Shown: positions 34,652 to 44,337, counted from the first letter of the stretch. The stretch is 64,000 nt of DNA from Streptomyces griseoluteus (GCA_000717735.1 JOBE01000030.1:1-64000); one strand, 5' to 3'. Notes: generated by a model from the letters alone, not told the origin. Numbers and translations are program-made.

Positions 34652-35079
34652 CGGGGTCCTCCGACGGTGAAGAAGGGACGGGGCGTGCCCGACTCGTCGT
34701 AGTCCTTCAGGCGGGTCATCAGGGTGCCCCAGGTCTCGCTGATCATCGGGAGCTCGGCCTCGCCGTCCGGGAAGCCGGAGTGGGAGAAGGCGACGCGGGT
34801 GCCGCCGCCGGGGGCGTCGGAGAGGTCCCAGGTGATGGTGGTGCCGGCCCAGTGGGGCGGGAACGCGCCGATGTTCACCCAGACGACGCGGTCCTCGTCG
34901 GCCCGCTCACGGCGGAGCTGGAAAGGCTCGGGGATGCCCGGGAAGTTGAAGAAGAGGACCTCGTCCTTGCGGTTCACGTCGTTCGTCCACCAGCCGGTGA
35001 GGCCGTCGTGGGTGTTGAGCGACTCCAGTACGCGGGTCCGGCCGGTGGCGATGTCGGTCTCGTGGGTGATGGCGGTCAT
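34648..35079 (-). CDS. SRPBCC/AHSA1-like protein
   Basis: 143-residue SRPBCC domain protein of the AHSA1 (activator of Hsp90 ATPase-like) type: HDGLTGWWTNDVNRKDEVLF, GAFPPHWAGTTITWDLSDAP, TRVAFSHSGFPDGEAELPMI and a C-terminal amphipathic helix. First gene of the two-gene SRPBCC operon. It is divergent from the ArsR gene across 104 bases that hold direct repeats, so it is probably repressed by that ArsR protein. Confidence 0.85.
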   Translation of the reverse strand: MTAITHETDIATGRTRVLESLNTHDGLTGWWTNDVNRKDEVLFFNFPGIPEPFQLRRERADEDRVVWVNIGAFPPHWAGTTITWDLSDAPGGGTRVAFSHSGFPDGEAELPMISETWGTLMTRLKDYDESGTPRPFFTVGGPR

Positions 35080-35127
35080 GGAGTGCTCCTGGTGGTGCGG
35101 GGTTCCCTGAGGAATTATTTGAGTCCA

Positions 35128-35176
35128 GACTAAAATAAGCCCGTCTGGGGCAGCAAGCTGAAGCCTCGACTAAAAT
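35128..35176. promoter_or_regulatory. GACTAAAAT direct repeats in ArsR/SRPBCC promoter region
   Basis: Two identical GACTAAAAT copies (35128-35136 and 35168-35176) lie 40 bases apart in the divergent promoter region. Each contains TAAAAT, close to a -10 hexamer. The second copy is also flanked by CCTCGA/TCGAGG arms and ends seven bases before the ArsR ATG. Probable operators of the ArsR regulator and overlapping promoters; the ArsR mRNA may be leaderless. Confidence 0.5.
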
Positions 35177-35183
35177 TCGAGGG

Positions 35184-35495
35184 ATGGACGCGGTACAAGT
35201 GATAGCCGAGCCCAGGCGGCGCGAGATCCTCCGGCTGATCTGGGACGACGAGCTGTCGGCGGGGGACATCGCGGCCCGCTTCGAGGTCACCTTCGGGGCG
35301 GTCTCCCAGCACCTCAAGGTGCTGCGGGACAGCGGCCTGGTGACGCTGCGCAAGGACGGGACCAAGCGGTTCTACCGCGTCGACCGGGAGGCGCTGGGCC
35401 CGCTCGCCGACTACCTCCAGGCGATGTGGGGCACGAAGCTCGACACCTTGGCCCGGCTCGCCGAAGAGGCCGAACGGAACGGGACCCCCTCATGA
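35184..35495 (+). CDS. ArsR family transcriptional regulator
   Basis: 103-residue winged-helix protein: AEPRRREILRLIWDDELSAG, DIAARFEVTFGAVSQHLKVL, RDSGLVTLRKDGTKRFYRVD. No metal-binding CXC motif is seen in the recognition helix, so it belongs to the group paired with SRPBCC proteins rather than the metal sensors. Its stop overlaps the ATG of the next SRPBCC gene. Expected to repress itself and the divergent SRPBCC pair. Confidence 0.9.
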   Translation: MDAVQVIAEPRRREILRLIWDDELSAGDIAARFEVTFGAVSQHLKVLRDSGLVTLRKDGTKRFYRVDREALGPLADYLQAMWGTKLDTLARLAEEAERNGTPS

Positions 35496-35959
35496 CGACA
35501 CCCCCGCCCGCCACGGACACCGTCACCCTGGAACGGCACATCGCCGCCCGCCCCGAGACCGTCTTCGGGTTCTTCACCGACCGCGAGAAGTGGCTGTCCT
35601 GGATGGGCGCCGACGGCACCTTCTCCTTCGAGCCCGGTGGCGCGTACCGCACCCGCGTCACCGGCGAGAACATCGCCTCCGGCCGCTTCCTCGCCGTCGA
35701 ACCGCCCAAGCGGCTCGTCTTCACCTGGGGCTGGGAGGCAGGACCCATGCCCGTTCCACCCGGATCCAGCACCGTGGAAATCACCCTGGAGCCCACGGCC
35801 GAGGGCACCTTGCTGCGCCTGGTCCACAGCGGACTCCCCTCCCCGGGGGCATGCGCCGCGCACGCCGAGGGCTGGCAGCACTACGTCGGCCGGCTCGCCG
35901 TCCGGGCCGAGGGCGGCGACCCCGGCCCCGATGCCTGGATGGAGACGTCCTCGGGCTGA
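35492..35959 (+). CDS. SRPBCC/AHSA1-like protein
   Basis: 155-residue SRPBCC protein: LERHIAARPETVFGFFTDRE, KWLSWMGADGTFSFEPGGAY, RLVFTWGWEAGPMPVPPGSS, LRLVHSGLPSPGACAAHAEG and WQHYVGRLAV. ATG overlaps the ArsR stop, which makes an ArsR-SRPBCC operon, a common actinobacterial pairing of unknown physiological role. Its 3' end overlaps the convergent GT87-like gene by 79 bases. Confidence 0.88.
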   Translation: MTTPPPATDTVTLERHIAARPETVFGFFTDREKWLSWMGADGTFSFEPGGAYRTRVTGENIASGRFLAVEPPKRLVFTWGWEAGPMPVPPGSSTVEITLEPTAEGTLLRLVHSGLPSPGACAAHAEGWQHYVGRLAVRAEGGDPGPDAWMETSSG

Positions 35960-37329
35960 CGCGTTCCGGTTCCGTGGCGCCGTCGCACCGCAGCGGCCGC
36001 AAGGACGAGGAGGACCGCAAGGCCGTATGCGATCGCGGCCGTCGGCTGCCGCTCGTCGAAGACCCGGCCGAAGACGTACACGGCTGGGCCCGCGAGGGCG
36101 ACGCCGAGCCATTCCCACCGTCCGTCCAGCGCGACGAGGGCGACCAGGAGCAGGGCGTACCAGGAGTAGCCGGGCGTGAGGAGGGCGAAGGCCCAGCCGG
36201 TCACCAGGAGTGCGCCGCTCCACGGCCGGTGCGGGTCACCGCGCCACACCACGTACAGGGACACGCTGGCCATGACGACGAGGACCACGGGGAGTGCCCA
36301 GCTGTCGGCCAGGACCAGGCGGAGCAGCGCGTACCGGGGTCCGTCCGCGGGGTCGTCGTAGCCTTCCTCCTCCACGTAGCCACCGAGGTAGCCGAAGACG
36401 GAGCCTTCCGAGAGGAGGACGTAGGGGAGGTAGGCAAGCGCGGTGAACGCGGCGGCGGGCAGCAGCACGGCGGCCGCGTCGCGGACGCGGCGGACTCCGG
36501 ACAGCGCGCCCGGCAGGACGACGGCGGGCATGAGCTTGGTGGCGACGGCGGTGCCGAGGACCAGCCCGCCGGCCGACCGGCGATCAGGAAGGACGGCGAC
36601 GAGCCCGAGTCCGATCACGGCCAACAGCGCCCCGAGGACGTCCACATGCGCGTTGTTGACCGCTTCGATGGGCACGACGGGGCACCACGCCCAATACGCT
36701 GCCCGCCGCACGTCCGTGCCCCTGCGGCGCAAGATCAGCAGCACCGCACCGGTCACGCCCAGGGAGATCAGGCCGGAGCCGATCTGGAGGGGCTTGTGCC
36801 GGGCCCCCTCAGGGGAGAGCTGGTCGACGGTCAGGAAGTACGCCTCGGCCACGGGCGGGTAGATGGTGTGTACGGCGGGCCGGTTGAGACGCGTGCAGTG
36901 CCGTACCGGTCCGGTAGGGGCGATGCGGGCACGGTCCGGGCCGGTGCAGGCCGCCCCTGAGGAAAAGAGCCACGAGTCGCGCAGCCGGATCAGCTCCGGG
37001 TCCTGCGGAGCGTGGTCGTAGGGGGATACGCCGGCCGACTGGACGCGGCCGTCCCAGGCGTAGCGGTACGAGTCCGTGCTGGTCCGGGGTGGCGCCACAA
37101 GTCCGGTCACCGTGACGGCGATCGCGCCGGCCACGAGTAGGGGTACGACATGGGAGGACGGAACCCGGCGCAGCGCGAGCAGAGCGCCGGCGAACAGCAC
37201 CCAGCACGCCGCGTACCACGAGAACAGCCCGCCGGGGTCGGCGAAGTAGCCGTCGTACCGGATGGTGAGGACGAGGACGGTGGTAAGGGCGGCGAGGGCT
37301 GTGGCGGTGAGGGCGGTGCGCGGGTTCAC
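35881..37329 (-). CDS. GT87-like polyprenol-dependent mannosyltransferase family membrane protein
   Basis: 482-residue multi-pass membrane protein with about eleven hydrophobic helices. The first loop contains TSTDSYRYAWDGRVQSAGVS PYDHAP-type sequence (acidic D-x-YRYAWDGR loop), typical of GT-C glycosyltransferases such as the PimE/GT87 group, which move mannose from polyprenyl phosphate onto envelope glycolipids. The acceptor is unknown. GTG 37329 is the start. It overlaps the convergent SRPBCC gene by 79 bases and is divergent from the second molybdopterin module. Confidence 0.8.
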   Translation of the reverse strand: MNPRTALTATALAALTTVLVLTIRYDGYFADPGGLFSWYAACWVLFAGALLALRRVPSSHVVPLLVAGAIAVTVTGLVAPPRTSTDSYRYAWDGRVQSAGVSPYDHAPQDPELIRLRDSWLFSSGAACTGPDRARIAPTGPVRHCTRLNRPAVHTIYPPVAEAYFLTVDQLSPEGARHKPLQIGSGLISLGVTGAVLLILRRRGTDVRRAAYWAWCPVVPIEAVNNAHVDVLGALLAVIGLGLVAVLPDRRSAGGLVLGTAVATKLMPAVVLPGALSGVRRVRDAAAVLLPAAAFTALAYLPYVLLSEGSVFGYLGGYVEEEGYDDPADGPRYALLRLVLADSWALPVVLVVMASVSLYVVWRGDPHRPWSGALLVTGWAFALLTPGYSWYALLLVALVALDGRWEWLGVALAGPAVYVFGRVFDERQPTAAIAYGLAVLLVLAAAAVRRRHGTGTRQPEDVSIQASGPGSPPSARTASRPT

Positions 37330-37442
37330 GTCCGCAGCGTTCCAGGAACGGTCCTGGAAGTGGGGCAGGGCGCCCCGCGCGTCCGTGTTTCGTAAGGTGT
37401 TCCGACCACCCCTACGGGTCCGTCCGGGGGTGTCATGGGCTC

Positions 37443-38585
37443 ATGCGCTCAACTCCGCCTCCTGGACCGCCGATCACCTTCACGGCGCGTCTGCATGATG
37501 CCCGTACCGCGACCGCGATCGGCCGCTGGCTCGGTCTCGCCATCCTGGTCTGTTTCGCGACCGGCGTGCTCAGCCACCACCTCCAGCACCCACCCGGCTG
37601 GCTCGCCGACCGGTTGCCGAGCCGCCCGTACTGGGGCTACCGGCTCACCCAGGGGCTGCATGTGACCTCCGGCATCGCCGCGATCCCGCTGCTGCTGGCC
37701 AAGTTGTGGGCGGTCTACCCCAGGCTCTTCGCGTGGCCTCCGGTCCGGTCGGTCCGGCACGCGCTGGAACGCCTCTCGGTGGCCGTGCTCGTCGCCACGG
37801 GGAGCTTCGAGCTGTTCACCGGTCTGCTGAACATCTTCCAGTGGTACCCATGGCCGTTCTCCTTCGTGCCCGTGCACTACGCCGTCGGCTGGGTCCTGGT
37901 GGGCGCGATGCTGATCCACGTCGCCGTGCAATGGCCGCAGATCCGGGACCACTTCACCCGCCGCTCACCCGGCACCCTCTCGCTTCCCCCCGCCGACGGA
38001 CCGGACCGCCGTCAGCTGCTGGCGGCCGTCGCGGCCGGGGTCGGCGCCGTCACGCTGACGACCATCGGCCAGTCCGTCACCGCACTCGGTCCGCTGGCGC
38101 TGTTCGGCCCGCGCAGTCCCGACCACGGGCCGCAGGGACTGCCGGTCAACCGCACGGCCGCCGCGGCACGCGTTACCGCGGCGTCGCTGACCGACTGGCG
38201 GTTGACCGTCGCCGGGCCGCGCCCGTACAGCCTCACTCTGGAGGAACTGCGCGCGATGCCGCAGTACGAGGTGAGCCTGCCCCTCGCATGCGTCGAGGGC
38301 TGGAGCAAGTCCGCCCGCTGGACGGGGGTACGGGTGCGCGACCTGCTGGACCGGGCTGGCGGCGGCCCCCGGGCACGGTGCCGGGTGGTGTCACTGGAGG
38401 CGGCGGGCGCGTACCGGGTGATGGAGATGGGCCGCACGTATGCCCAGGACCCGCTCACCCTCCTGGCGTTGGGCCTGAACGGCGAAGTCCTGTCCCTGGA
38501 CCACGGCTACCCGGCGCGGATCATCGCCCCGAACAGGCCCGGAGTGCTCCAGACCAAGTGGGTCGGCCGACTGGAGTTGGTGTGA
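37443..38585 (+). CDS. Molybdopterin-dependent oxidoreductase with membrane domain, copy 2
   Basis: 380-residue paralogue of the gene at 31881, with a shorter N-terminus. Membrane helices near 28-48, 72-92, 112-132 and 143-163 carry the same anchor blocks (YWGYRLTQGLHVTSGIAAIP, LLLAKLWAVYPRLFAWPPVR, HALERLSVAVLV), followed by the molybdopterin domain with LPLACVEGWS (Mo-ligand Cys) and DHGYPARIIAPNRPGVLQTK. Probably a quinone-linked periplasmic oxidoreductase. Ends in an overlap with the next gene (TGATG). Confidence 0.88.
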   Translation: MRSTPPPGPPITFTARLHDARTATAIGRWLGLAILVCFATGVLSHHLQHPPGWLADRLPSRPYWGYRLTQGLHVTSGIAAIPLLLAKLWAVYPRLFAWPPVRSVRHALERLSVAVLVATGSFELFTGLLNIFQWYPWPFSFVPVHYAVGWVLVGAMLIHVAVQWPQIRDHFTRRSPGTLSLPPADGPDRRQLLAAVAAGVGAVTLTTIGQSVTALGPLALFGPRSPDHGPQGLPVNRTAAAARVTAASLTDWRLTVAGPRPYSLTLEELRAMPQYEVSLPLACVEGWSKSARWTGVRVRDLLDRAGGGPRARCRVVSLEAAGAYRVMEMGRTYAQDPLTLLALGLNGEVLSLDHGYPARIIAPNRPGVLQTKWVGRLELV

Positions 38586-38989
38586 TGGTGTTCCGCTACG
38601 TGCTGGGCGGCTGTGGGATCGTCCTGGTGGCCTTCGGCGGTGCCCTGGCGCTGGAGCAACCCGAGCCGTGGCGGGTCGGCGTGTGGCTCGCGGGTGGGGT
38701 CCTCGTGCACGACGGCCTGATCGCACCGCTCGTCTTCGCGATCGCCGCGCTCGCCGCGGCGGCGGGTCTACGTCTGCGTGGAGCTTCGCGCGCCGCGCTG
38801 ATCGTCGCGGGCTCACTGACGGCCATCGCCCTGCCGCCGCTCCTGCGCCCCGAAGGCGTGGCCAACGCGACGGTTCTGCCGCTGGACTACGCGCGCAACT
38901 GGCTTCTCGCGATGGCGGCCGTCGCCGTGATCACGGTCGCGTACGTCGGGGTGCGCGCATGCCTGCGACGGGCGGCTCGGCGGCGGTGA
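38585..38989 (+). CDS. Small membrane protein paired with oxidoreductase, copy 2
   Basis: 134-residue membrane protein with helices near residues 2-22, 28-60, 70-88 and 103-123 and a basic tail. It is translationally coupled to the molybdopterin enzyme (stop and start share one base). Position, size and the LVHDGL/LLHDLV segment match the copy at 33230. Function unknown; likely partner of the oxidoreductase. Confidence 0.78.
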   Translation: MVFRYVLGGCGIVLVAFGGALALEQPEPWRVGVWLAGGVLVHDGLIAPLVFAIAALAAAAGLRLRGASRAALIVAGSLTAIALPPLLRPEGVANATVLPLDYARNWLLAMAAVAVITVAYVGVRACLRRAARRR

Positions 38990-39006
38990 GCCGGGGGCTA
39001 CGGAGA

Positions 39007-39039
39007 AGGGGGCCCACGCGTGTTCGGCGTCGGCCCCCT
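39007..39039. terminator. Hairpin between convergent genes
   Basis: 8-bp outer stem (39007-39014 with 39032-39039) with a 17-base, partly self-complementary loop, between the end of the membrane protein (38989) and the methyltransferase stop (39053). Weaker than other terminators in this window. Confidence 0.45.
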
Positions 39040-39052
39040 CTGTGTCGCGTCG

Positions 39053-39709
39053 TCAGCGGTGTAGGCCCACGAAGCTGCGGCCCGCGGCCTGCCAGGTGAG
39101 GGCGCGGGTCCAGCCGGCCTCCAGGGCCTCGGCGCACAGGGCCCGCGTGCCGAGCCGGGCCCACCGGAAGGGTGCTCCGCGGCCGCCGCGGCCGTCATCG
39201 ACGTGGACCTCGACGCGTTCGTCGACCTCGGTGGTGGCCACCTCGACCAGCAGGGACCCGGTCGGTGAGGCCAGTCGGGCGGCGCGGCGCAGCAGGGCGG
39301 CCGGATCGCCGCCGATGCCGATGTTGCCGTCGATGAGCAGCACGGTGTCCCAGCGGCCCTCACGAGGCAGGGGATCGAAGACCGATCTGCACAGGGCGCT
39401 GCCTCCTGCGTGGACCGTGCGGGCCACTGCCTCCGGCGTGACGTCCACACCCAGCGCTCGTTGTCCGCGTGCAGCGAGGGCGGTGACGAGGCGGCCGGGT
39501 CCGCAGCCGATGTCCAGGACGGGGCCGTCGCAGCGGTCGAGGACGGTGGCGTCGGCCGCGTCGGGTTCGGCGCACCATCGCTCGACCTCCAAGGGCAGCA
39601 GCCAGCCGTCACCGCGGCGCAGGTAGAGCGGTCCCCGGCCGGAGCGAAGGGCCTCGGCGTACGGGTCGGCACGCCAGGCGAGGGCGGGCTCGGTCAGCTG
39701 GGTGGTCAT
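39053..39709 (-). CDS. SAM-dependent methyltransferase
   Basis: 218-residue class I methyltransferase. Motif I is VLDIGCGPGRLVTALAARG, then GVDVTPEAV, and post-motif DTVLLIDGNIGIGGDP. The substrate cannot be read. Its ATG overlaps the stop of the DUF2064 gene (ATGA). It is the third gene of the operon GT2, DUF2064, methyltransferase, so its substrate is probably a glycosylated intermediate made by its partners. Confidence 0.88.
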   Translation of the reverse strand: MTTQLTEPALAWRADPYAEALRSGRGPLYLRRGDGWLLPLEVERWCAEPDAADATVLDRCDGPVLDIGCGPGRLVTALAARGQRALGVDVTPEAVARTVHAGGSALCRSVFDPLPREGRWDTVLLIDGNIGIGGDPAALLRRAARLASPTGSLLVEVATTEVDERVEVHVDDGRGGRGAPFRWARLGTRALCAEALEAGWTRALTWQAAGRSFVGLHR

Positions 39710-40326
39710 CGCGTCACCGCGCAGAGGCCACCGTGGAGGGCGGCGAAGCGTGTGCCGGGTATGGCGGCCGCGACCTGTGCCGCGTCGGCCGGGGTGTCCA
39801 CGTCGCACAGCTCGGGAAGGTCCCGGACCGTCCGCCCGGACGCGGTCAGCCGTCGGCGCTGCTCCCGCCCGGTGTGCGCCACCGACATGGGGACGCCGAG
39901 GAGCAGCGCCGGGTCGGGCTCGGCCAGGCCGAGCGCCCAGAACCCGCCGTCGTCGGCCGGGCCGAACCAGGCGTCGGTCTCGCTGAAGTCGAGGCCCTGG
40001 GCGAGGAGGTCGGGGGTGACCTGAGGGGTGTCCATGCCGATGAGCAGGGCGGGTCCGTCGGCGTGGGAGAAGGCCGCGGCCAGTCGGGCGTCAAGGCCAC
40101 CGGCACATTGCGGGACGACCTCGACGCCCTTGGGCACCCAGGATCCTGGTCGCCCGTCGAGCACCAGGACGCGGTGCCCGGTCGGGGTGGCGAGCACGGC
40201 TGCAAGGGTGTCCTCGAGTGCGGCGCGTGCCAGATCGGCTGCCTGCTGCGGGGTGAAGTGCGGGGTGAGGCGCGTCTTGACCCGACCCGCCACGGGAGCC
40301 TTGGCGATGACGAGGAGGGTGCTCAT
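39706..40326 (-). CDS. DUF2064/TIGR04282-type glycosyltransferase
   Basis: 206-residue nucleotide-sugar-transferase-fold protein of the DUF2064 (TIGR04282) group: LLVIAKAPVAGRVKTRLTPH at the N-terminus, ALLIGMDTPQVTPDLL (DxP/DxD-like) and WFGPADDGGFWALGL. Related proteins are annotated as arsenosugar-type glycosyltransferases. Starts and ends in 4-base overlaps with the GT2 and methyltransferase genes, so it is firmly in one operon. Confidence 0.88.
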   Translation of the reverse strand: MSTLLVIAKAPVAGRVKTRLTPHFTPQQAADLARAALEDTLAAVLATPTGHRVLVLDGRPGSWVPKGVEVVPQCAGGLDARLAAAFSHADGPALLIGMDTPQVTPDLLAQGLDFSETDAWFGPADDGGFWALGLAEPDPALLLGVPMSVAHTGREQRRRLTASGRTVRDLPELCDVDTPADAAQVAAAIPGTRFAALHGGLCAVTR

Positions 40327-41048
40327 ACGGAGACCTCCCCGGCCGAGGCGGACCGTGTGCCGGGTGGCTCCGCCAGGACCCGGCGCATGTCGCGTACGGC
40401 GTTCCAGGTGCCCCGCCAGGTCCCGGTGACCTTGGACTTACCCGAGCGGGGCAGGTACGGGACGTCCGTCTCGGCGACCCGCCAGCCCGCTTCCGCGGCG
40501 CGCACCACCATTTGGAGCGGGTAGCCGCTGCGCCGGTCGGTCAGCTCCAGCCCGAGCAGGGACTCCCGGCGCGCCACCCGCATCGGTCCGAGGTCGTACA
40601 GCCGCAGGCCGGTGCGGCGACGCACCATCCGCGCGAGGGCCAGGTTCCCGGCGCGGGCGTGCGCGGGCCAGGCCCCGAAGCCCTGCGGGCGGCGGCGGCC
40701 GAGCAGCAGATCGACCTCACCCGATGCCACCCGTGCGGCCATCGGGGCGAGCAGCCCCGGGTCCATGGAGGCGTCGCAGTCGCAGAAGCAGACCAAGTCG
40801 GCCCGCGCCGCGAGCAGCCCGGCGTGGCAGGCCGCACCGAAACCACGTCGGCTCTCGTGCACGACGGTCGCCCCGAGGCTTCGGGCGATCTCCGCGGAGC
40901 CGTCGGTCGACCCGTTGTCGACGACGATAGCCCGCCATCCGGCGGGCACGCGCCCCAACACCCAGGGGAGTGCTTCGGCCTCGTCGAGGCACGGCAGTAC
41001 GAGGTCCGCGCGGGGCGGTGCGCAAGCAGATGAAGTCACCCTCCACAC
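40323..41048 (-). CDS. Family 2 glycosyltransferase
   Basis: 241-residue GT-A glycosyltransferase, DPM1/GtrB-like in size but without membrane helices. Visible: LVLPCLDEAEALPWVLGRVP, AIVVDNGSTDGSAEIARSLG, the DxD-type CFCDCDASMD and the later LTDRRSGYPLQMVVRAAEAG. It probably transfers a sugar from a nucleotide donor to a lipid or small acceptor. GTG 41048 is used, without a clear ribosome binding site; GTG 41039 is an alternative. First gene of the GT2-DUF2064-methyltransferase operon, divergent from the two-component system. Confidence 0.88.
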   Translation of the reverse strand: MWRVTSSACAPPRADLVLPCLDEAEALPWVLGRVPAGWRAIVVDNGSTDGSAEIARSLGATVVHESRRGFGAACHAGLLAARADLVCFCDCDASMDPGLLAPMAARVASGEVDLLLGRRRPQGFGAWPAHARAGNLALARMVRRRTGLRLYDLGPMRVARRESLLGLELTDRRSGYPLQMVVRAAEAGWRVAETDVPYLPRSGKSKVTGTWRGTWNAVRDMRRVLAEPPGTRSASAGEVSV

Positions 41049-41163
41049 CGTAGGAACCGAGTAGCGGGAAACGGCCCTTCCTGTCCTTACGAAACGCGGA
41101 CGTCATCCCGGAGGAGGGGAACCCGCGCCACACCCGGGCCCAGCCGGGTGACAACCTGGAGCC

Positions 41164-41965
<802 letters not shown>

Positions 41966-41973
<8 letters not shown>

Positions 41974-43078
41974 CCTGTTGCTGATCGCCCTGTACGCCCT
42001 CCTCGGCGCAGGCGCCGCGGGGCTTCTGGGAGTCGTGGCGCTGCGCGTCCTCAGACACCGGAGCCTCGCGGTGTCCCTCGCCGTCGTCGCCGCCGTCGCC
42101 GTGTCCGCGATGCTCGCCGGGACGCTCGCGGTGGCGTGGGCGATGTTCCTGTCCTCCCACGACCTGGCCGTGGTGACCATGGTCGTCGCGATGGCGGCCG
42201 CCGTGTCGCTGGCCACCGCCCTGCTCCTCGGCCGCCAGGTCGTACGACGATGCCGGGAACTCGTCCGCGCGGCCCGCGGCTTCGGGGAGCAGGGCACGTT
42301 CACGCCACCGCTCGTCCCCGCCCCCGCCGAGTTCCAGGCCCTGAGCCGTGAACTCGCCCTCACCAGCGAACGGCTGGCCGCCTCCCGCGAACGCGAGCGC
42401 GCCCTGGAGACCTCCCGGCGCGAGCTCGTCGCCTGGATCTCGCACGACCTGCGCACCCCACTGGCCGGGCTGCGCGCCATGTCGGAGGCGCTGGAGGACG
42501 GCATGGCGGCCGATCCCGCCCGCTACCACCGCCAGATGCGCACCGAGGTCGACCGCCTCAACTCCATGGTCGGCGACCTCTTCGAGCTCTCCCGCATCCA
42601 CGCGGGCGCGCTGTCCCTCAACCCCACCCGGATGTCCCTCTACGACCTGGTCGGAGACGCTCTGGCCGGTGCCGACGCCCTCGCCCGGGAACACGGCGTG
42701 CGCCTGGCGGGCGAGAACGTCGCACCGCTCCCCGTGGAGGTGGACGGCAAGGAGATGACCCGCGTTCTCTCCAACCTCCTCGTGAACGCCATCCGCCACA
42801 CCCCCGCCGACGGCACCGTCGCGATCGCCGCCGAACGCCGCGCGGACGCCGTGGTGCTCTCGGTCACCGACGCCTGCGGAGGCATCCCCGAGGAAGACCT
42901 CCCGCGCGTCTTCGACACCGGCTGGCGCGGAACCCCGGCGCGTACCCCACCCTCGGGGGCGGGCCTCGGCCTGGCGATCGTCCGCGGCATCGTCGAGGCC
43001 CACGCGGGCCGGGCCGACGTCCGCAACGTCTCCGGCGGCTGCCGCTTCGAACTGACCCTGCCGGCACCGGCGGGGTAG
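41966..43078 (+). CDS. Sensor histidine kinase
   Basis: 370-residue membrane sensor kinase with N-terminal helices at about 3-27, 35-60 and 67-88, a HAMP-like stretch (RQVVRRCRELVRAARGFGEQ), HisKA with WISHDLRTPLAGLRAMSEAL (phospho-acceptor His in SHDLRTP) and HATPase_c with NLLVNAIRHTPADG and GAGLGLAIVRGIVEAH. Little sequence lies outside the membrane, so it is an intramembrane-sensing type. GTG start overlaps the response regulator gene by 8 bases. Confidence 0.92.
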
Positions 43079-43108
43079 CCGTTCCCTCCAGGTCAGCCCA
43101 CTGCTGCC

Positions 43109-44137
43109 CTACGGCTGCCGGGCGAGCCCAGCCTCCCGCAGGGCCGGGCCTTCCGCGCCGCCCGTGAGCTCGGTCATCCCGTCGGCGAACGGCACCGTCG
43201 GGCGCCAGCCCAGCTCGCGGCACAGCCGCGCAGAGTCGGCGGTGATGTGCCGGACGTCGCCCAGCCGGTACTCGCCGGTGACGACCGGGTCCGGGCCTCC
43301 GCACGCGCCGGCCAGTGCCTGTGCCATGTCGCCGACGGTCCGTGGATCGCCGCTGCCGACGTTGTACGCGGCGAAGGCCGGTCCCTCCGTCAACGCCTCC
43401 AGCGCCACCGCGTTGGCCGAGGCCACATCTCGTACGTGGACGAAGTCCCGCCGCTGCCCGCCGTCCTCGAAGACGCGCGGCGATTCGCCGCGCGCGAGCG
43501 CGGACCGGAACAGGGCGGCCACGCCCGCGTACGGGGTGTCGCGAGGCATCCCCGGCCCGTAGACGTTGTGGTAGCGCAGCGAGATCACGCGTCCGTCGAT
43601 CGCCCGGGCCCATGATGCCGCGAGGTGTTCCTGCGCGAGCTTGGTGGTGGCATAGACGTTCCGGGGATCCATCGGCGCGTCCTCCGCGACCAGACCGGGT
43701 GCCAGGTCGGCCCCGCACTCCGGGCAGCGCGGCTCGAACCGACCGGCCTTCAGGTCGGCCTCGGCACGCGGACCGGGCCGGACCACGCCGTGCACGGCAC
43801 ACGCGTACCGCCCCTCGCCGTAGACGACCATCGATCCGGCGAGCAGCAGCCGCCTCACCCCCGCCTCCGCCATCCCGGCCAGCAGGACCGCCGTACCGAG
43901 GTCATTGGTCGACACATATCGCGGTGCGTCCCCGAAGTCCTTGCCCAGGCCCACCTTGGCCGCCTGGTGACAGACCGCGTCGACCCCGGTCAGGGCGTCC
44001 CGTACCGCCTGCGGGTCCCGCACGTCCCGCCCGTCCTCCGCCATGTCGAACACCACCGGGTCGTGCCCGCCTCCGATCAGCTCGGCGACGATGTGCGAGC
44101 CGATGAAGCCCGCTCCTCCAGTCACAAGTACGCGCAT
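43109..44137 (-). CDS. NAD-dependent epimerase/dehydratase
   Basis: 342-residue extended short-chain dehydrogenase. Rossmann motif VTGGAGFIGSHI at the N-terminus and YATTKLAQEH (YxxxK) catalytic pair near residue 170. A four-cysteine insertion (CAVHGVV, then RCPECGAD) near residues 118-143 looks like a small zinc-binding loop, which is unusual for the family. Probable sugar-nucleotide epimerase or dehydratase. It faces the sensor kinase gene and belongs to the glycosyltransferase neighbourhood. ATG 44137 is seven bases after a CATAGC -10-like box, so the mRNA may be nearly leaderless. Confidence 0.88.
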   Translation of the reverse strand: MRVLVTGGAGFIGSHIVAELIGGGHDPVVFDMAEDGRDVRDPQAVRDALTGVDAVCHQAAKVGLGKDFGDAPRYVSTNDLGTAVLLAGMAEAGVRRLLLAGSMVVYGEGRYACAVHGVVRPGPRAEADLKAGRFEPRCPECGADLAPGLVAEDAPMDPRNVYATTKLAQEHLAASWARAIDGRVISLRYHNVYGPGMPRDTPYAGVAALFRSALARGESPRVFEDGGQRRDFVHVRDVASANAVALEALTEGPAFAAYNVGSGDPRTVGDMAQALAGACGGPDPVVTGEYRLGDVRHITADSARLCRELGWRPTVPFADGMTELTGGAEGPALREAGLARQP

Positions 44138-44337
44138 GCCCCGAAGCTATGCCGCCCCGGTCCCGGCGACGTGGCCGACGGGCCGCGCGTCACGGATCTG
44201 TAAGAGGATCCGCTCAGTTCAGCAGGTGTCGATGCTCCGGCCGACCGAGGCCACCCGCCGAACCAACCCCGGCAATCCTGAGCCAGAAGCGAGCCGGCTT
44301 CTCGTCTTGCCGGCTGTCCGTTCCCGTCCCGCACATG

